A stretch of DNA of 9,630 nucleotides from Chitinophagia bacterium (GTDB taxonomy: Bacteria; Bacteroidota; Bacteroidia; Chitinophagales; Chitinophagaceae). Position numbers and translations under genes: made by a program. This document shows positions 7,016 through 9,630 of this stretch, piece after piece. A model generated the notes under the pieces. It did no database searches and was not told where the DNA came from. It worked only from the letters and a program-made list of their open reading frames with translations. The stretch spans positions 1 to 9,630 of the forward strand of contig RGMU01000047.1 in assembly GCA_010021705.1 (NCBI GenBank). Direction: 5' to 3'. Position 1 is the stretch's first letter. Every line of letters begins with the position of its first letter.

Positions 7016-7690
7016 ATGCGTTCTTATTTTTCGTCTTCTTTAGTGTTGTTTTTGTGGCTTTTGGGCTGTAGTAGTGTATGTGATGCGCAAGCTACGGCAG
7101 ATAATATAGTGCAAATAAACGGCATAATAATGACAGCGGACAGCCTGAGAGCCGTGCCTGATGTTACCGTAATGGTGAAGAACCAAAACCGGGGCGTGAT
7201 GTCGGAATATACGGGCGTTTTTAGCATTGTTTGCTATAAAGGCGATACGCTACAGTTTAGCGCATTGGGTTTTAGAAGCAAAGAATATGTTATTTCTAAG
7301 GCAATACAAGGTCAGTATTTCTCCCTGATTCAGCTGATGGTGCAAGATACGTTCTTTTTACCGGAGACCATTATCAGGTCGCTACCGCGCAACAAGGCAT
7401 TTGACTATGCCTTTGTAAATTGGCAAATACCCGATGACAAATACGAATTAGCCCGCCGCAATACCGATGTATATATGCTACGCGCCCTATCTCAAACCTT
7501 ACCCAAAGACGGGCACGAAGCCCAATCGGCTGCTTTGGCACAGCAAGCACGCGAAGCTATTTATTATGGAATGCTAAAGCCTCAAACTATTTTTAACCCC
7601 ATTGCTTGGGCTGAATTTTTTGAAGCATGGAAAAGGGGAGACTTTAGAAAGAAAGGTGGTAATAAATATTTATCCACAAAGGGGTATTAG
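7016..7690 (+). CDS. Envelope protein with carboxypeptidase-regulatory-like domain, probable lipoprotein
   Basis: This 224-residue protein begins MRSYFSSSLVLFLWLLGC, a signal sequence ending in an LLGC lipobox-like motif at Cys18. Lipidation is likely, although cleavage by signal peptidase I further on (near CDAQA) cannot be excluded. Residues about 31-93 form a CarboxypepD_reg-like beta-sandwich: VQINGIIMTADSLRAVPDVTV, a TGVFSI turn, then GDTLQFSALGFRSKEY. This is the pattern used at the N-terminus of many Bacteroidota outer-membrane proteins. The C-terminal 120 residues are mainly polar and probably helical (KYELARRNTDVYML, QAREAIYYGMLKPQ, AEFFEAWKRGDFRKKGG), with no family I recognise. An in-frame GTG at 6980 exists, but it would place extra residues before the signal sequence and start before the candidate -7 element. 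Function is unknown, perhaps an envelope-anchored accessory factor. Confidence 0.8.
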   Translation: MRSYFSSSLVLFLWLLGCSSVCDAQATADNIVQINGIIMTADSLRAVPDVTVMVKNQNRGVMSEYTGVFSIVCYKGDTLQFSALGFRSKEYVISKAIQGQYFSLIQLMVQDTFFLPETIIRSLPRNKAFDYAFVNWQIPDDKYELARRNTDVYMLRALSQTLPKDGHEAQSAALAQQAREAIYYGMLKPQTIFNPIAWAEFFEAWKRGDFRKKGGNKYLSTKGY

Positions 7691-7799
7691 CGGCACGACT
7701 ATGTAGTTTCCTAAACATATTTAACGGATTTTTTCGGAATAGTAAACCAAACTACAGAGCGCACTTTTAGCGTATATTTTTTGCAATTTTATTGCCACT

Positions 7800-7824
7800 T
7801 TAAATCGCTTTAAAGGCGATTTAA
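7800..7824. repeat. Inverted repeat (possible weak terminator or operator) upstream of the hydroxyacyl-CoA dehydrogenase gene
   Basis: TTAAATCGC (7800-7808) and GCGATTTAA (7816-7824) are perfect inverted copies with a 7-base spacer, giving a 9-bp stem. No T-run follows, so it is a poor intrinsic terminator. It lies about 50 bp upstream of the -7 element at 7874, so it could be an operator or an end signal for the gene finishing at 7690. The rest of the 217-bp gap is AT-rich with nothing else recognisable. Confidence 0.4.
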
Positions 7825-7873
7825 TCTACAAATTCCGGTACACCAAACTCTATGGTTTTTGGAGCATTATTTG

Positions 7874-7881
7874 TAACTTTG
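7874..7881 (+). promoter_or_regulatory. Candidate -7 promoter element for the 3-hydroxyacyl-CoA dehydrogenase gene
   Basis: TAACTTTG is a full match to TAnnTTTG, 26 bp upstream of the ATG at 7908. The nearest TTG upstream (7859-7861) is only 12 bp away, closer than the usual -33 spacing. The leader between this element and the ATG has no Shine-Dalgarno sequence. Confidence 0.55.
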
Positions 7882-7907
7882 CGCGCAATTTCAAAATTGT
7901 ATTTAAA

Positions 7908-8834
7908 ATGTCAACAAACATTCAAACCGTAGCCGTTATAGGCTCCGGAACTATGGGAAACGGTATATGCCACGTGTTTGCCCAGTACGGATTTAACGTA
8001 CACCTTATGGACATCCGCCAAGACGCATTAGACAGGGCTGTAGCCACCATTGGCAAAAACATGGACAGGCAAGTAGCCAAAGGTAGCCTTAGCTCAGAAG
8101 CTAAAGCCGAAGCGTTAGCGCACATTTCCACCTTTACCGACATGGCAGCTGCCGCTGCCGATGCCGACCTTGTGGTTGAAGCCGCCACCGAAGCCATAGA
8201 CCTTAAATTAAGCATTTTTAGAAAGTTGGACGAGCTTTGTCCTCCGGCTTGCATTTTAGCGTCTAACACGTCTTCTATATCGCTTACGCGTATTGCTTCT
8301 GTTACCAAGCGTCCGGGTCAGGTGATAGGCATGCACTTTATGAACCCTGTGCCTGTTATGCGCCTTGTAGAAATTATCAACGGCTATGGCACAAACAAAG
8401 AAGTTACGCACACCATTATCCGCTTGTCGGAGCAGTTAGGCAAAGTGCCTTGTGTGGTTAATGACTATCCGGGTTTTATTTCAAACCGTATTCTTTTGCC
8501 TATGATAAACGAAGCCGTGCTGGCACTACAAGAAGGCGTAGCGGGTGTTAGCAGCATAGATACCATTATGAAGCTTGGCATGGCACACCCAATGGGACCT
8601 CTTCAACTTGCCGACTTTATAGGCTTAGATACTTGCTATTCCATTATGAACGTATTGCACATGGGCTTTGGCGCACAAAAGTATGCACCTGCTACCCTAT
8701 TGGCAAACATGGTGCAGGCAGGCTATCTTGGCGTAAAAAGCGGAGAAGGTTTTTACAAATATACTCCTGGCAGCAAAGACCTTGTAGTAAGCGAACGCTT
8801 TGCCCACACAGAGCAATTTGCAGTAGCATATTAA
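7908..8834 (+). CDS. 3-hydroxybutyryl/3-hydroxyacyl-CoA dehydrogenase
   Basis: This cytoplasmic NAD(P)-dependent enzyme interconverts 3-hydroxyacyl-CoA and 3-oxoacyl-CoA in fatty-acid oxidation or in butyrate-type and related acyl-CoA pathways. The 308-residue product has the Rossmann motif VIGSGTMGNG (10-19) with Asp35 at the end of the second strand. LASNTSS lies at 117-123 and the catalytic region GMHFMNPVPVMRLVEII at 141-157 (His143, with Glu155 as its likely partner). The C-terminal dimerisation domain includes DYPGFISNRILLPMINEA (186-203) and AHPMGPLQLADFIGLDT (226-242). Single-domain members are usually about 280-295 residues; the extra length is a short tail after GEGFYKYTPG. It is transcribed alone: its own -7 element lies upstream and a strong terminator follows. 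It has no enoyl-CoA hydratase fusion. The hbd or paaH naming is not decidable from this window. Confidence 0.95.
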   Translation: MSTNIQTVAVIGSGTMGNGICHVFAQYGFNVHLMDIRQDALDRAVATIGKNMDRQVAKGSLSSEAKAEALAHISTFTDMAAAAADADLVVEAATEAIDLKLSIFRKLDELCPPACILASNTSSISLTRIASVTKRPGQVIGMHFMNPVPVMRLVEIINGYGTNKEVTHTIIRLSEQLGKVPCVVNDYPGFISNRILLPMINEAVLALQEGVAGVSSIDTIMKLGMAHPMGPLQLADFIGLDTCYSIMNVLHMGFGAQKYAPATLLANMVQAGYLGVKSGEGFYKYTPGSKDLVVSERFAHTEQFAVAY

Positions 8835-8855
8835 TAGGGCACCAATTAATGACTT

Positions 8856-8894
8856 AAACGTAAAATGCACCCCATAAAGGTGCATTCTACGTTT
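8856..8894. terminator. Strong hairpin, likely bidirectional intrinsic terminator
   Basis: AAACGTAAAATGCACC (8856-8871) pairs with GGTGCATTCTACGTTT (8879-8894), giving a 16-bp stem with one A-C mismatch around the 7-base loop CCATAAA. The ascending arm starts with A's and the descending arm ends in T's, so either strand yields a stem closing into U-rich sequence. It lies 21 bp after the dehydrogenase stop and about 52 bp beyond the galE stop, between two convergent genes. It would serve both. Confidence 0.85.
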
Positions 8895-8946
8895 TATCAA
8901 GAAGCAAAGTCTGCTATCATATATTATAGAGGTAGAATTAACGCCT

Positions 8947-9630
8947 CTACCCCACTTTTTCGGTACTCATGGCTGCTAAGGCTTTTTCCCAACGCCAGGC
9001 AGTGTCCATCATGGCATCTAAATCGTATTTAGGCAACCAACCTAATACCGACATAGCTTTGTTATTGTTGGCATATACCGTTACCACATCACCGGCACGG
9101 CGTGGTCCTATTTTGTAGTTTAATTTAAGCCCCGTAACGCGCTCAAATGCGTGTACCAGCTCTAATACCGTTACACCATTGCCGGAACCCAAGTTAAATA
9201 CTTCGCAGTTACATTTATTGCGGTCTTCTATAATATACTGCAATGCCTTTGTATGCGCATTGGCTATATCCATCACGTGTATATAGTCTCTAATGCAAGA
9301 GCCGTCTCGAGTGTCATAATCATTACCAAATACGGTCATTTCATTACGCTTGCCTATGGCAGTTTGTGTGATAACGGGCACCACATTTTCGGGCTTCTCC
9401 ATAAATTCGCCTATTAAAGCCGAAGGATGGGCACCGGCAGGGTTAAAATAGCGCAACAAAACGGTATTGAAATGCTCTTGCACCTTGCCAAAATCGGTAC
9501 ATATTGCTTCGCCTACTTGTTTGGTACGTCCATAAGGGCTTTCAGCCGGCGCAAAGGGCACTTCTTCAGTTACGGGTAAAGCTAACGGATTACCATATAC
9601 CGAGCAAGAAGACGAGAACACAAAGTTGTG
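8947..9630 (-). CDS. galE: UDP-glucose 4-epimerase, C-terminal part (cut by window edge)
   Basis: GalE interconverts UDP-glucose and UDP-galactose using bound NAD in the cytoplasm. It supplies galactose for glycans and serves the Leloir pathway. The 227 visible residues begin HNFVFSSSCSVYG, equivalent to about residue 117 of the E. coli enzyme, so the N-terminal NAD-binding glycine motif lies beyond 9630. The catalytic set is intact: Ser8 of the visible part (E. coli Ser124), Tyr33 and Lys37 in SPYGRTK (Tyr149 and Lys153). Further landmarks are LLRYFNPAGAHPSALIGE, FGNDYDTRDGSCIRDYIHV, FNLGSGNGVTVLELV and PRRAGDVVTVYA, all close to GalE rather than to other extended short-chain dehydrogenases. 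The reading frame is open to the window edge and ends at the TAG at 8947. It converges on the hydroxyacyl-CoA dehydrogenase gene across a shared terminator. Confidence 0.95.
   Translation of the reverse strand, partial: HNFVFSSSCSVYGNPLALPVTEEVPFAPAESPYGRTKQVGEAICTDFGKVQEHFNTVLLRYFNPAGAHPSALIGEFMEKPENVVPVITQTAIGKRNEMTVFGNDYDTRDGSCIRDYIHVMDIANAHTKALQYIIEDRNKCNCEVFNLGSGNGVTVLELVHAFERVTGLKLNYKIGPRRAGDVVTVYANNNKAMSVLGWLPKYDLDAMMDTAWRWEKALAAMSTEKVG

Noticed and set aside
7922..8308. Minus-strand ORF of 128 codons, Ala/Ser-rich
   Set aside because: It is antisense to the conserved hydroxyacyl-CoA dehydrogenase and its composition reflects that gene's codons.
1..9630. tRNA, rRNA, CRISPR array, insertion sequence or phage genes
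   Set aside because: Nothing resembling tRNA arms, regularly spaced repeats, transposases, terminal inverted repeats or integrases was found on either strand.

Overview
The window looks like chromosomal DNA of a Bacteroidota (Bacteroidetes) bacterium. Start codons lack Shine-Dalgarno sequences. Several are preceded by matches to the Bacteroidota -7 promoter element TAnnTTTG. The proteins resemble Bacteroidota types: an Mrp ATPase without the CxxC pair, a short TrmH-like methylase, an acyl-CoA reductase of the LuxC family and a CarboxypepD_reg-like envelope protein. No RNA gene, mobile element, CRISPR array or prophage was seen. Species cannot be named from the sequence.

Layout. Positions 1-502 (minus) hold the N-terminal third of peptide chain release factor 3 (prfC), cut by the window edge. 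Divergent from it, 651-1755 (plus) is a broken acyl-CoA dehydrogenase-like gene. It needs two single-base restorations and one stop reversal to read as a clean 368-residue protein. A minus-strand block then runs from 6909 down to 1769: an Mrp-type P-loop ATPase, an exported FGE-sulfatase-domain protein, a TrmH/SpoU RNA methyltransferase, a LuxC-like acyl-CoA reductase and an exported arylsulfotransferase-like beta-propeller. The last three are 17-22 bp apart and are probably cotranscribed. Divergent from Mrp is a small envelope protein with a carboxypeptidase-regulatory-like domain (7016-7690). Next come a 3-hydroxybutyryl-CoA dehydrogenase gene (7908-8834, plus) with its own promoter, a strong bidirectional terminator hairpin (8856-8894), and the C-terminal two thirds of UDP-glucose 4-epimerase (galE, 8947 to the window end, minus).

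How the genes relate. Most are housekeeping functions (translation termination, RNA modification, Fe-S carrier, sugar-nucleotide interconversion) mixed with acyl-CoA metabolism (the broken dehydrogenase, the acyl-CoA reductase, the hydroxyacyl-CoA dehydrogenase). Two exported proteins belong to superfamilies known from sulfate-ester chemistry (ASST-like and FGE-like). Both show departures at positions expected to be catalytic, so a working sulfur pathway should not be assumed.

I do not see a convincing new multi-gene system here. The most notable items are the multiply disrupted dehydrogenase with a preserved, apparently leaderless promoter, and the divergent ASST-like and FGE-like proteins around the LuxC homologue.
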